A stretch of 64,000 nt of DNA from positions 1,354,001-1,418,000 of the forward strand of contig CANLUY010000001.1 of assembly GCA_947494435.1 (NCBI GenBank), in the 5' to 3' direction. The notes under the pieces are model-generated. The model was not told where the DNA came from and did not search any database. It saw only the letters and a list, made by a program, of their open reading frames with translations. Origin of the DNA: an uncultured Litoreibacter sp. (lineage in GTDB: Bacteria > Pseudomonadota > Alphaproteobacteria > Rhodobacterales > Rhodobacteraceae). Made by a program: the position numbers and the translations under genes. Below are positions 9,757-17,434 of this stretch, in pieces (the stretch's first letter is position 1; every line of letters starts with the position of its first letter).

Positions 9757-9789
9757 AAAATCGGATAAACCAATGGGAGGTATCAACCG

Positions 9790-11064
9790 ATGAAACTACT
9801 TAGCATGACCGTGGCAGCTGTGATGGCCGCCAGCCCGGTGATGGCGGACCTCGTGTTCCCATCGCTGAGCTACCGGACCGGCCCTTACGCGGCCAACGGC
9901 ATTCCATTTGCGGATGGCTATGAGGATTACTTCACGCTGCTCAACGAGCGTGATGGCGGTATTGGTGGTGTCCCTGTGCGCGTCATCGAGTGCGAAACGG
10001 GGTATAACGCTGAGAAAGGGATTGAATGCTATGAGGCCACCAAAGGCGAAGGCGCTTTGGTTTACCAGCCTTTGTCGACGGCGACGACCTACCAGATGAT
10101 CCCGAAAGCGACTGCGGATGGGATCCCTGTGCACTCGATGGGTTATGGCCGGACATCTGCCAAGAACGGCGCGGTCTTTTCGAATATCTTTAACTACCCG
10201 GCGAACTACTGGGATGGCGCGAGCCACGCGATCAATCACATCTTGGATGTGAATGGCGGCGATATCTCCGGCAAGAAAATCGCGTTGGTCTATCATAACT
10301 CTGCCTATGGCAAGGAGCCGATCCGGACGCTTGAGGAGCTTTCCAAGAAGCACGGCTATGAGTTGATGCCTGTGGCCGTAGACCATCCGGGCCAAGAGCA
10401 GAAGTCGCAATGGTTGCAAATCCGTCAGCAGCGTCCGGACTATGTTCTGATGTGGGGCTGGGGTGTGATGAACCAAGTTGCGATCCAGGAAGCCGCGAAC
10501 ATTCGCTACAACATGGAGAACTTCATTGGTATCTGGTGGTCTGGCTCTGAAAATGACGTGCTGCCAGCCGGTGCTGGTGCGGATGGATATAAAGCGCTGA
10601 CCTTCCACAATATTGGTCGTGATTATCCGCTCTATGACGATCTGCAGAAATATGTTGTTGATGCAGGCAAAGCGGCGGGTGCAGGCGATCAGGTCGGCAC
10701 AGTGCTTTACAACCGTGGCATGTACGCCGCGATGTTGGCAGCAGAAGCTGCGAAGACGGCACAAGAGCTGTCTGGCAATGCTGATATCACGCCTGCAGAG
10801 ATGCGCGCAGGTATGGAAGCCTTGGAAATGACGGAAGCCAAAATGGCGGCACTTGGTCTGCCGAACTTTGGGCCGGAGTTCAAAGTCTCTTGCGAAAACC
10901 ACGGCGGGAACGGCCTTGGAGCTGTAAAGCAGTGGGATGCAAGTGCCGGTGAATGGAGCCTAATCACAGGATATGAAGCCTCTGATCAGGACGTGATTGG
11001 CCCGTTGGTTGAGGAAGACTCAGCAGCATTCGCGGCTGAAAGCGGCATTACACCAAGCTGCTAA
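9790..11064 (+). CDS. LIV-type ABC transporter periplasmic substrate-binding protein
   Basis: 424 residues. The signal peptide MKLLSMTVAAVMAASPVMA is followed by a Peripla_BP_6-type fold: LSYRTGPYAANGIPFADGY at the start of the mature protein, then KIALVYHNSAYGKEP and PDYVLMWGWGVMNQVAIQEA. Cysteines in VIECETGY, KGIECYE and VSCENHG could form disulfides. GGGAGG sits 11 nt before the ATG. It belongs to the branch of LIV-binding proteins found beside acyl-CoA synthetase and PaaK-like genes, so an organic acid or lipid-derived ligand is more likely than an amino acid. A perfect hairpin follows the stop. Confidence 0.9.
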   Translation: MKLLSMTVAAVMAASPVMADLVFPSLSYRTGPYAANGIPFADGYEDYFTLLNERDGGIGGVPVRVIECETGYNAEKGIECYEATKGEGALVYQPLSTATTYQMIPKATADGIPVHSMGYGRTSAKNGAVFSNIFNYPANYWDGASHAINHILDVNGGDISGKKIALVYHNSAYGKEPIRTLEELSKKHGYELMPVAVDHPGQEQKSQWLQIRQQRPDYVLMWGWGVMNQVAIQEAANIRYNMENFIGIWWSGSENDVLPAGAGADGYKALTFHNIGRDYPLYDDLQKYVVDAGKAAGAGDQVGTVLYNRGMYAAMLAAEAAKTAQELSGNADITPAEMRAGMEALEMTEAKMAALGLPNFGPEFKVSCENHGGNGLGAVKQWDASAGEWSLITGYEASDQDVIGPLVEEDSAAFAAESGITPSC

Positions 11065-11080
11065 AACGCAGATGAGCATT

Positions 11081-11125
11081 CCTCCGGCCAGCGTGTGATG
11101 TTGGCCGGAGGGTTTCGAATTTTTT
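11081..11125 (+). terminator. Hairpin after the binding protein gene; partial terminator
   Basis: A 10-bp perfect stem, CCTCCGGCCA (11081-11090) with TGGCCGGAGG (11102-11111), is followed after eight bases by a six-T run (11120-11125). Downstream genes of the operon continue on the same strand, so it may act as an attenuator that lets the binding protein be made in excess. Confidence 0.6.
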
Positions 11126-11154
11126 CCCTTAGCTGTTGGCGATCTCCTGTTGAT

Positions 11155-12399
11155 ATGAAACGCGCTGCGTCCCTTTTGATGACACCATTTCTTGCGCTGG
11201 GCCTTATCGGCTGCGTTGGTAGCAGCGGTGTGTCTGATAATATGTGCGAGGGGCTGACGCATGGGGGTACACCCTCTGCGGCTTTGGTCAGCCAAGGAGC
11301 AACGTCATCAGGTGAGATGGATGACGCACTTGGAAACATGATGTTGCGTGTGGTGCAGGGCGAGGCCGCGCCTTTGGAAGAAGCCATTGTGCTTGGCACC
11401 GGACCCGCATCTACGCGTCGCGCTCCGAAACGCAGGGTCGTGACGCTGAACCTCTTGGCGTTATCGACCGGTGGACAATATGGGGCGTTTTCGAGCGGAT
11501 TTCTTGCCGGTTGGACGAAGTCAGGCACGCGGCCTGATTTCAATGTCGTCACCGGGGCCAGTGCCGGTGGGCTGATTGCGCCTATTGTATTTGCGGGCCC
11601 GCAATTTGATGACCGTTTGCTATTGAATACCGGTGTGGATGATCGCGACTTGGTGCGAGAACGCGGAATTCTGGAACTTCTGTCCGCCAATGCGCTGTTT
11701 GATGTGAAGCCCTTCGAGGCACGGATCCGCGATGCGGTTGATGCGGAACTGATCGACGCGATCGCGACCCAGTGGCTTTCCGAAAAAGAGCTCATAGTCG
11801 GTGCGACAAATATCGACACAGGGCGGTTCTCGTTGCTCGATATTGGTAGCCTCGCGGCGGATGGGACTTTGTCTTTGGAGGCGAAGCGCGCCTGTCTGAC
11901 CGAGGCGATGCTGGCAACAAGCGCAATTCCGGGGTTCTTTCCACCGAGGCGGATCAACGGGCAGCTTTATACGGATGCCGGCGTGCGCGAGCATATCTTT
12001 CTTGATGGCGTCGACAGGGGCCTGCGCGCAGGTGCGAACCTGTTGAACGTGGATATCAGGGTGAATGCCTATCTGCTGATAAACGATGATCTGCGTGTGC
12101 GGGAGGTCAAAACGGGGACGAAGCTGACCGATCTTGCGGAGCGCAATATTGATCTGATCATTGATGAAGGTATGCGAAACTCCTTGCTGCGCACCGTTGA
12201 TATCGCGGAGCGCGCGGGATGGCGTTTGCGGGCCATCAAAGCACCCGATTTCGAAGATCTTGGCTGTCCTGATCAGGGCAATGTTTCATCGGCCTGTGTG
12301 ACCCGCGCGCTTTATGCTCGGGGTGAGGCGCTGGCCCTGAGTGGTAATATTCCGTGGAAGGGCCCGAGAGATGTGCGGGCTGCCGCGAGAGAATTTTAG
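11155..12399 (+). CDS. Patatin-like phospholipase lipoprotein
   Basis: 414 residues. The ATG at 11155 gives a lipoprotein signal with lipobox LIGC (Cys20); an upstream ATG at 11095 would start inside a terminator-like hairpin and spoil the signal. The patatin fold is shown by an oxyanion-hole loop (STGGQYGAFSSG, about 107-118), the nucleophile elbow GASAG (Ser near 134) and the catalytic Asp in TDAGV (near 273). The family hydrolyses acyl esters of phospholipids or other lipids. Anchoring at the cell envelope within a transporter/acyl-CoA synthetase operon suggests that it releases the acid the transporter takes up. This is inference; the substrate is unknown. Confidence 0.85.
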   Translation: MKRAASLLMTPFLALGLIGCVGSSGVSDNMCEGLTHGGTPSAALVSQGATSSGEMDDALGNMMLRVVQGEAAPLEEAIVLGTGPASTRRAPKRRVVTLNLLALSTGGQYGAFSSGFLAGWTKSGTRPDFNVVTGASAGGLIAPIVFAGPQFDDRLLLNTGVDDRDLVRERGILELLSANALFDVKPFEARIRDAVDAELIDAIATQWLSEKELIVGATNIDTGRFSLLDIGSLAADGTLSLEAKRACLTEAMLATSAIPGFFPPRRINGQLYTDAGVREHIFLDGVDRGLRAGANLLNVDIRVNAYLLINDDLRVREVKTGTKLTDLAERNIDLIIDEGMRNSLLRTVDIAERAGWRLRAIKAPDFEDLGCPDQGNVSSACVTRALYARGEALALSGNIPWKGPRDVRAAAREF

Positions 12400-12413
12400 G
12401 AGAGGTCTGACAA

Positions 12414-13235
12414 ATGCTGGACGGTGCAAAAAGCGACACGTTGCTTGAGGTCAACAATATCGAGGTGATTTATAATCACGTCATTTTGGTTCTGAAGGGC
12501 GTTTCGCTGAAGGTAGCAGAGGGTGGTATTACTGCCCTGCTAGGTGGCAATGGTGCAGGAAAAACTACCACTCTGAAAGCGGTGTCAAACTTGCTGCATT
12601 CGGAACGTGGTGAGGTCACCAAAGGCTCCATCGCGTATCGCGGGGATAGTGTTGCGGGGCTTGATCCCGCAGATATGGTCAAGCGGGGCGTTATTCAGGT
12701 GATGGAAGGGCGTCATTGCTTTGAGCACCTCACTGTAGAAGAAAACCTGATGACAGGGGCATATACGCGCAGCGACGGTCGTGGTGCGATCTCAGCCGAT
12801 CTGGAAAAGGTCTATACCTATTTCCCACGCCTAAAGGAGCGCCGCACCTCGCAAGCGGGTTATACATCGGGGGGCGAACAGCAAATGTGTGCCATTGGGC
12901 GTGCATTGATGAGCCGGCCGGAAACCATTCTTCTCGATGAGCCGTCGATGGGTTTGGCGCCGCAATTGGTGGAGGAGATTTTTGGCATCGTCAAAGACCT
13001 CAATGAGAAAGAGGGTGTTTCCTTTCTGTTGGCTGAGCAGAACACCAATGTGGCGCTACGGTTCGCGCATTACGGCTATATTCTGGAATCCGGGCGTGTC
13101 GTGATGGACGGACCTGCATCGGAATTGCGGGAGAACCCTGATGTGAAGGAATTTTATCTTGGCGTCTCAGAAGAAGGGCGGAAATCTTTCCGCGATGTGC
13201 GCTCCTACCGGCGGCGTAAGCGCTGGTTGAGTTAA
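12414..13235 (+). CDS. livF: LIV-type ABC transporter ATP-binding protein (LivF)
   Basis: 273-residue second ATPase of the LIV-type transporter. Walker A GGNGAGKT is near residue 44, the LivF hallmark VIQVMEGRHCFEHLTVEENL near 87, signature TSGGEQQM near 151, Walker B ILLDEPSMGLAP, and the H-loop region reads LLAEQNTNVAL. The C-terminus carries a basic extension (SYRRRKRWLS) beyond the usual ending. AGGAGAGG lies 14 bp upstream of the ATG, just after the patatin gene. Confidence 0.92.
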   Translation: MLDGAKSDTLLEVNNIEVIYNHVILVLKGVSLKVAEGGITALLGGNGAGKTTTLKAVSNLLHSERGEVTKGSIAYRGDSVAGLDPADMVKRGVIQVMEGRHCFEHLTVEENLMTGAYTRSDGRGAISADLEKVYTYFPRLKERRTSQAGYTSGGEQQMCAIGRALMSRPETILLDEPSMGLAPQLVEEIFGIVKDLNEKEGVSFLLAEQNTNVALRFAHYGYILESGRVVMDGPASELRENPDVKEFYLGVSEEGRKSFRDVRSYRRRKRWLS

Positions 13236-13278
13236 AGCTGATTTGAATATTTTTGCCAAAAACGAAACAGAGGCCATT

Positions 13279-14466
13279 ATGAGCTATTTCGACAATCTGG
13301 AGACGCGGAGCGCTGATGCGCGTGAGGCGGATCAACTGGCCCAGCTACAAGCGCAGGTCCGGCGTGTCGAAACTGGGGAAGGGTCTTGCTTTCCCGATGG
13401 TGATGTTATGGCTCTATCGGACTTGGCTCAGTTCCCTGTTTTGCGGAAATCGGCATTGGTCGAATGGCAGGCAGCGCAACCACCCTTTGGTGGCGTGCGG
13501 ATGGGGGAATATACGCATGTCTTCCAATCACCTGGGCCCATTTACGAGCCGGGCGGTGTGTCGCATGACTGGTGGCGCTTTGGCCGGTTTTTGCATGCCG
13601 CCGGGATTGGATCGGGTGATATTGTTCAGAATTGCTTTGGATACCATCTAACGCCAGCGGGTATGATGTTTGAGAATGGCGCCCGCGCCGTTGGCGCCAG
13701 GATCCTTCCTGCTGGGACAGGTCAGACGGAACTGCAGGTGCGCGCGGCAGTAGATATTGGCTGCACGGCTTATGCGGGTACCCCCGACTATCTCAAAGTG
13801 ATCTTGGACAAAGCGGACGAGATGGGCGCGACACTGGCCTTCACCAAGGCGGCGGTTTCAGGCGGCGCGCTATTCCCCAGTCTGCGCGAGGCTTACGCCG
13901 CGCGCCGCATCTCCTGCCTACAGTGCTACGGTACAGCTGATCTGGGGCATATCGCGTATGAGAGCCCTGCGATGGAAGGTATGATCCTAGACGAAGGCGT
14001 GATTGTTGAGATCGTGATCCCCGGAACGGGTGATCCCGTGGCCGATGGCGAGGTGGGGGAGATCGTTGTGACATCCCTCAACCCGGACTATCCGCTTATA
14101 CGGTTTGCGACAGGCGATATGAGTGCCTTTATGAGCGGGACAAGCCCTTGTGGGCGGACGGGCCGCCGGATCAAAGGCTGGATGGGGCGTGCGGATCAGA
14201 CCACGAAGATCAAGGGCATGTTTGTCCGCCCGGAACAGGTTGCGGAACTTGTGAAGCGTCATGATGAGATTTCACGGGTGCGCGTTATCGCATCGCGTGA
14301 TGGCGATGCGGACCAGATGACGGTCCGTATCGAGGCGCCGGACGGGGGTGAGTACGCCGATAGTGTACAGTCCGTTCTCAAACTGCGGGGCCAAATAGAA
14401 GTGGTTGCACCCGGGACCCTTGCCGCGGATGGCGTGTTGATCGAAGATCAACGCAGCTACGACTAA
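13279..14466 (+). CDS. PaaK-like AMP-binding protein with degenerate P-loop
   Basis: 395 residues, related to phenylacetate-CoA ligase. The ATG at 13279 is preferred over 13243 because it has CAGAGG upstream and begins MSYFDNLETR like the family. It has QCYGTADLG (A5-like), a GDMSAF segment and a C-terminal PaaK domain with GRADQTTKIKGMFV. The usual Ser/Thr/Gly-rich ATP-binding loop (TSGTTGxPT) is replaced near residue 80 by a segment reading VFQSPGPIYEPGG. Catalysis may therefore be altered or lost. It is the last gene of the operon and its partner role with the first-gene synthetase is unknown. Confidence 0.8.
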   Translation: MSYFDNLETRSADAREADQLAQLQAQVRRVETGEGSCFPDGDVMALSDLAQFPVLRKSALVEWQAAQPPFGGVRMGEYTHVFQSPGPIYEPGGVSHDWWRFGRFLHAAGIGSGDIVQNCFGYHLTPAGMMFENGARAVGARILPAGTGQTELQVRAAVDIGCTAYAGTPDYLKVILDKADEMGATLAFTKAAVSGGALFPSLREAYAARRISCLQCYGTADLGHIAYESPAMEGMILDEGVIVEIVIPGTGDPVADGEVGEIVVTSLNPDYPLIRFATGDMSAFMSGTSPCGRTGRRIKGWMGRADQTTKIKGMFVRPEQVAELVKRHDEISRVRVIASRDGDADQMTVRIEAPDGGEYADSVQSVLKLRGQIEVVAPGTLAADGVLIEDQRSYD

Positions 14467-14512
14467 AGCGCGACACGAGCCTTTTTCTGCCAAAACCCCC
14501 AACATTTCATCA

Positions 14513-14718
14513 TTCTCACGGATTGTGAGCCGGTTCTCACGCGCGCGTTATGGCGTTGGCTGTTGCACACGACATCTGTGCGCAAGCGCACCAATCGTGG
14601 CATATTCTCACGCTCTGGTGAGTTCAAGTGAGCCAGAACCTGCCCCATATTCATCTCATCAAACGGCAACACGCCGACACACACTGCCGCAAGGCAACAC
14701 ACAAACTGGAGAAACAAC
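14513..14718 (+). promoter_or_regulatory. Promoter and leader of repeat-protein gene 1
   Basis: Four elements recur at the same distances before all three repeat-protein genes. Block A is TTCTCACGGATTGTGA with CTCACG following (14513-14540). Block B is TGTGCGCAAGCGCA (14577-14590). A -35-like TTCAAG (14623-14628) and CATATT (14646-14651) are 17 nt apart. The conserved leader begins at ATCAAACGGCAACACGCC. Blocks A and B start 64 bp apart; A to CATATT is 133 bp. Confidence 0.65.
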
Positions 14719-15012
14719 ATGAAAACCATCATCGCAACAACCGCCCTCGCCCTGTCCCTCGCTGCTCCTGCAGTCGCTGCTGACAAGTCGGTCCAACAGT
14801 TCTTCGCCCTGAGCAACGACTCCGCCGCCGAGCGCATCGTCCGCGACACAACAGGTGGCGATACAGCCGCAGCGTTGGAAAAATTCGTAGCAACAAAAGA
14901 CAGCGCCGCCGAACGTAACATCGTCATCGACCAAGACGCTCAAGTCAGCCGCGACGTCGTCTCGTTCTTCGCCCTGAGCAACGACTCCGCTGCCGAGCGC
15001 ATCGTCAAGTAA
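14719..15012 (+). CDS. Secreted repeat protein 1 (three ND-S-A-A-E-R motifs)
   Basis: 97 residues. A clear signal peptide ends AAPAVA at residue 20; the mature chain of about 77 residues has no cysteine. It carries three copies of a motif at about 27-residue spacing: FFALSNDSAAERIV (28-41), FVATKDSAAERNIV (56-69) and FFALSNDSAAERIV (83-96), the last almost at the C-terminus. Copies one and three are nearly identical in DNA (14800-14841 and 14965-15006). Codons are strongly biased to C-ending forms, suggesting high expression. Paralogues lie at 16539 and 25614. The family is not recognised; a secreted structural, signalling or precursor peptide are all possible. Confidence 0.8.
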   Translation: MKTIIATTALALSLAAPAVAADKSVQQFFALSNDSAAERIVRDTTGGDTAAALEKFVATKDSAAERNIVIDQDAQVSRDVVSFFALSNDSAAERIVK

Positions 15013-15050
15013 CTCTCAAAGGTTTTGCCTCCCACAAAACCCGAAGATCA

Positions 15051-15086
15051 ACGGCCTCCCCCAATCCCCCGGGGAGGCCGTTTTTT
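15051..15086 (+). terminator. Rho-independent terminator of repeat-protein gene 1
   Basis: The stem ACGGCCTCCCC (15051-15061) pairs with GGGGAGGCCGT (15071-15081), followed by a T-run to 15086. It lies just before the end of the convergent peptidase-like gene. Confidence 0.9.
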
Positions 15087-15091
15087 GTTGC

Positions 15092-16240
15092 CTAAAGCTC
15101 GAATAGTGCAGGGTCGTGGCGAGATAGCCTTTCGCAGCCATCAGATGTGACCAATACGGAATGACCAAGGCACATTGCGTGACCGGCGTCGCTGTCCATC
15201 AGAACCATATGCAGAAAAAATACCTGGCTTTCTTGCATAAGTAGGGGATTGCCCTCGTAAAACATCGGGAAATCGACCCAGATAGGGTTGTAGACAGCGC
15301 CCATCCCATAACCGCAGGCCTGTAAACGAGCATGCCCCATTCCAGCGGCATCAAAGACGGACGCATGCGCGCTATAGACATCTCCCATCGGCTTGTCTGG
15401 TTTGATGGCATCTTCGCACGCTTCAAGGGCATCCCGCGCCAAGCCATGCATCCGTTTTTCGCCCTCAGTTGCATGACCGACAATCAATGTTTGCATCATT
15501 GCGGCGTGGTAACGCGCGTAGGTGCCGGACCATTCCAGAGTGAGTTGGTCGGTGGCGTCGAGATGTCGGCGCCCTGAGAAATACCTGCACAAAAGAGCGC
15601 CTGGTCCTGAGCCGATAACAAACTCATTGCCCGCGTAATCCCCACCGCCCTTGAAGACGGCACCTTGCATGGCCGCAAGGATATCACCCTCAAACGCGCC
15701 AGCCTGCGTCGTCGCCAAAGCGGCATCAAACGCATCATCTGACAAAGCTGCTGCGCGGCGATGCATGTCGATCTCGGCCGGAGATTTGATACGGCGTAGG
15801 CCGCGGATAAGGTCTGAGGCGTCTTCAAGATCGCCCAAAGCGGCGCGGACCATGCGACCGTTGTAATCAGTGAGGCCTGCGGTTTGGCCCTCAATGCCGA
15901 TGCGTCCAGATACAAGACCCATCTTCGTAAGAAGCTCCTTAAGGTCATCGGCAGGTGTCGCGCCTTCGCGCTCATGCCAGATATGAATGTCGGCATCACG
16001 AAGCGTGGACGTATGTTGGGCTTGTCTTAAATCAGGCATTCGGGTCAGCAGGGCGAGCTGGCCGTCTTGGGTGAGGACCATGCATTGGAACATGGCAAAG
16101 CCGAAGGTGTCATAGCCGCTGATCCAATATTGGCTTTCTGGCGCGAACATGAGCAGAGCGTCGAGCTGGGCGTCCCTCAAAGCGTGAACAGCGGATGATT
16201 TGCGAGCGTTGAATTCAGCGTCACTAAAGTGGAGCGGCAT
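15092..16240 (-). CDS. M24-family creatinase/Xaa-Pro peptidase-like protein lacking metal ligands
   Basis: 382 residues: an N-terminal creatinase-type domain (about 1-135) and a C-terminal pitta-bread domain (about 150-370). In metal-dependent M24 enzymes two aspartates bind the metal (DxG, then a second Asp about 11 residues on). Here the segment near residue 225 reads LTLEWSGTYARYHAAMMQT, with Glu-Trp-Ser-Gly at the first site and Ala at the second. That pattern fits metal-independent members such as creatinase or ectoine-hydrolase-like proteins rather than a true Xaa-Pro peptidase. It lies on the minus strand between repeat-protein genes 1 and 2; whether they are linked is unknown. Confidence 0.8.
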   Translation of the reverse strand: MPLHFSDAEFNARKSSAVHALRDAQLDALLMFAPESQYWISGYDTFGFAMFQCMVLTQDGQLALLTRMPDLRQAQHTSTLRDADIHIWHEREGATPADDLKELLTKMGLVSGRIGIEGQTAGLTDYNGRMVRAALGDLEDASDLIRGLRRIKSPAEIDMHRRAAALSDDAFDAALATTQAGAFEGDILAAMQGAVFKGGGDYAGNEFVIGSGPGALLCRYFSGRRHLDATDQLTLEWSGTYARYHAAMMQTLIVGHATEGEKRMHGLARDALEACEDAIKPDKPMGDVYSAHASVFDAAGMGHARLQACGYGMGAVYNPIWVDFPMFYEGNPLLMQESQVFFLHMVLMDSDAGHAMCLGHSVLVTSDGCERLSRHDPALFEL

Positions 16241-16330
16241 GGGAAAGTCCTAAGAGGTTGGTCCATCAAAGCATAAAAGAGAATCGGCGAGGGGCGTGAT
16301 TCCATTCGCGACATTGGGCTGATTTCACTG

Positions 16331-16538
16331 TTTTCACGCTTTGTGATCGGGTTCTCACGCGGGCGTGACGTTATGGTCGGCTTTGAACTCCTTATGTGCG
16401 CAGGTGCACTTAAGTTTCGCAAATTTCTAATTTGGGTGCGTTGATGGCGCGGGTTGCAGGGCGCATATTAGGTCCATCAAACGGCAACACGCCGCACACA
16501 CAACGCCCCAGAGGCACACACTAAATTGGAGACCTAAA
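16331..16538 (+). promoter_or_regulatory. Promoter and leader of repeat-protein gene 2
   Basis: Block A TTTTCACGCTTTGTGA (16331-16346) continues to CTCACGCGGGCGTGA. Block B is TGTGCGCAGGTGCA (16395-16408). The -35 TTGATG (16441-16446) and -10 CATATT (16464-16469) are 17 nt apart, then the ATCAAACGGCAACACGCCG leader and TTGGAGACC before the ATG. Block spacings (64 and 133 bp) match gene 1 exactly. Confidence 0.7.
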
Positions 16539-16835
16539 ATGAAAACTGTAATCGCATCCGCCCTCGTCGCCCTGTCTTTCGCTGCACCTGCTGCGGCTGA
16601 CGTCTCAAACGTTCAAGCCTTCTTCGCACTGGGCAATGACAGCGCTGCTGAGCGCATCGTCCGCGACACATCAAATGGCGACATCTTCGCAGCACAAACT
16701 GTCGGCGCTTTGTCGAATGAATCCGCTGCCGAGCGCAAAGTCTTTGCAGAAGCTGATGTTGCAACACGCAACTCCAGCCTGTTGAGCTTCTTCGCACTAA
16801 GCAACGACTCGGCTGCTGAGCGCCACGCTAAATAA
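16539..16835 (+). CDS. Secreted repeat protein 2 (three ND-S-A-A-E-R motifs)
   Basis: 98 residues. A signal peptide ends APAAA at residue 20. The mature part has FFALGNDSAAERIV (28-41), a diverged central copy VGALSNESAAERKV (55-68) and FFALSNDSAAERHAK at the very C-terminus (84-98). No cysteine. It is closest to the copy at 25614, with the same MKTVxASALVALSFAAP start, and more distant from gene 1. It is preceded by the shared promoter/leader and followed by a GC-rich terminator, so it is transcribed alone. Function unknown. Confidence 0.8.
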   Translation: MKTVIASALVALSFAAPAAADVSNVQAFFALGNDSAAERIVRDTSNGDIFAAQTVGALSNESAAERKVFAEADVATRNSSLLSFFALSNDSAAERHAK

Positions 16836-16906
16836 TTGAAACAACCTAGATGGACCGAGCTTTTAGGTTGATCCATCTCCAGTGACCCAAAGTTTTTGGG
16901 TCGAGG

Positions 16907-16934
16907 CGGGCCCTGGTGATGCGGGGCCCGTTTT
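16907..16934 (+). terminator. Terminator of repeat-protein gene 2
   Basis: CGGGCCC (16907-16913) pairs with GGGCCCG (16924-16930), followed by TTTT. A second small hairpin, GACCCAAAG...GGGTC, lies just before it (16884-16902). Confidence 0.75.
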
Positions 16935-16958
16935 GGTTTCGTACCACTCATCACGCAT

Positions 16959-16988
16959 AAAAAAACCGCCCTCAACGGGGCGGTTTTT
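16959..16988 (-). terminator. Terminator downstream of rpmJ
   Basis: An A-rich stretch and CCGCC pair with GGCGG and a T-rich stretch around a short loop, so the hairpin has A/T tails on both sides. On the minus strand it lies about 20 bp after the rpmJ stop and can also act on the plus strand. Confidence 0.75.
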
Positions 16989-17009
16989 CCAATTGTATTC
17001 AGCGATCGT

Positions 17010-17135
17010 TTAGCCTTGGCGGGCCTTGAAACGAGGCTGTGTTTTGTTGATCACGTAGACGCGGCCCTTGCGGCGCACAATCCGGCAATCCCGGTGGCGC
17101 GACTTCAGGGAGCGAAGCGAGTTCTTGACCTTCAT
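17010..17135 (-). CDS. rpmJ: 50S ribosomal protein L36, 41-residue type
   Basis: A small component of the large ribosomal subunit. Translation of the minus strand gives a 41-residue basic protein starting [17 protein letters not shown] and ending [12 protein letters not shown], which is the longer, zinc-motif-poor L36 type of alphaproteobacteria and some gammaproteobacteria. A GGAGAACGGAC sequence precedes the ATG. It is alone, between a tRNA gene and a repeat-protein gene, as is usual when this L36 copy lies outside the ribosomal-protein operons. Confidence 0.95.
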   Translation of the reverse strand: MKVKNSLRSLKSRHRDCRIVRRKGRVYVINKTQPRFKARQG

Positions 17136-17211
17136 GTCCGTTCTCCATTTCGTCCAGCGCGCTTGCGCCTTCTGGTTTCAGTTTGCCCCCGGGTGAGGGG
17201 CGAAATTTCGA

Positions 17212-17286
17212 TGGTGGGCACTACTAGGTTCGAACTAGTGACCCCTTCGATGTCAACGAAGTGCTCTACCACTGAGCTAAGCGCCC
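17212..17286 (-). tRNA. tRNA-Val (anticodon GAC)
   Basis: On the minus strand a 75-nt cloverleaf starts GGGCGCT and ends AGTGCCC-A-CCA, with CCA encoded. The D-arm has AGCTCAGTGGTAGAGC, the anticodon arm is CTTCG-TTGACAT-CGAAG with GAC at 17252-17254, and the T-arm contains GGTTCGAAC in the plus orientation. All stems pair. Confidence 0.95.
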
Positions 17287-17434
17287 ATCTAACCCCCAAT
17301 TTCCGGTCTGTCCACATCAAATAGGACGTGCCAAAGCACGGGAGGTCCGCGCTCTATAAAAGGAGTCGGAATGCGGTTCAAGGGCTTTCGATACTGCCAC
17401 AAAAAGGCCTATACTATATTGTAGAGGAGACGGG

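Noticed and set aside
9796-10902. 368-codon minus-strand frame inside the LIV binding-protein gene
   Set aside because: Antisense shadow; the plus-strand gene has a signal peptide and family motifs.
11095-11154. Upstream ATG as start of the patatin gene
   Set aside because: It lies in the stem-loop after the binding-protein gene and would bury the lipoprotein signal peptide.
15092-16240. A standard metal-dependent Xaa-Pro aminopeptidase
   Set aside because: Both metal-binding aspartates are replaced, so the name would overstate what the sequence supports.
17016-17324. Apparent protein frame across rpmJ and the tRNA gene
   Set aside because: It is antisense to rpmJ and runs through tRNA-Val; both are certain.
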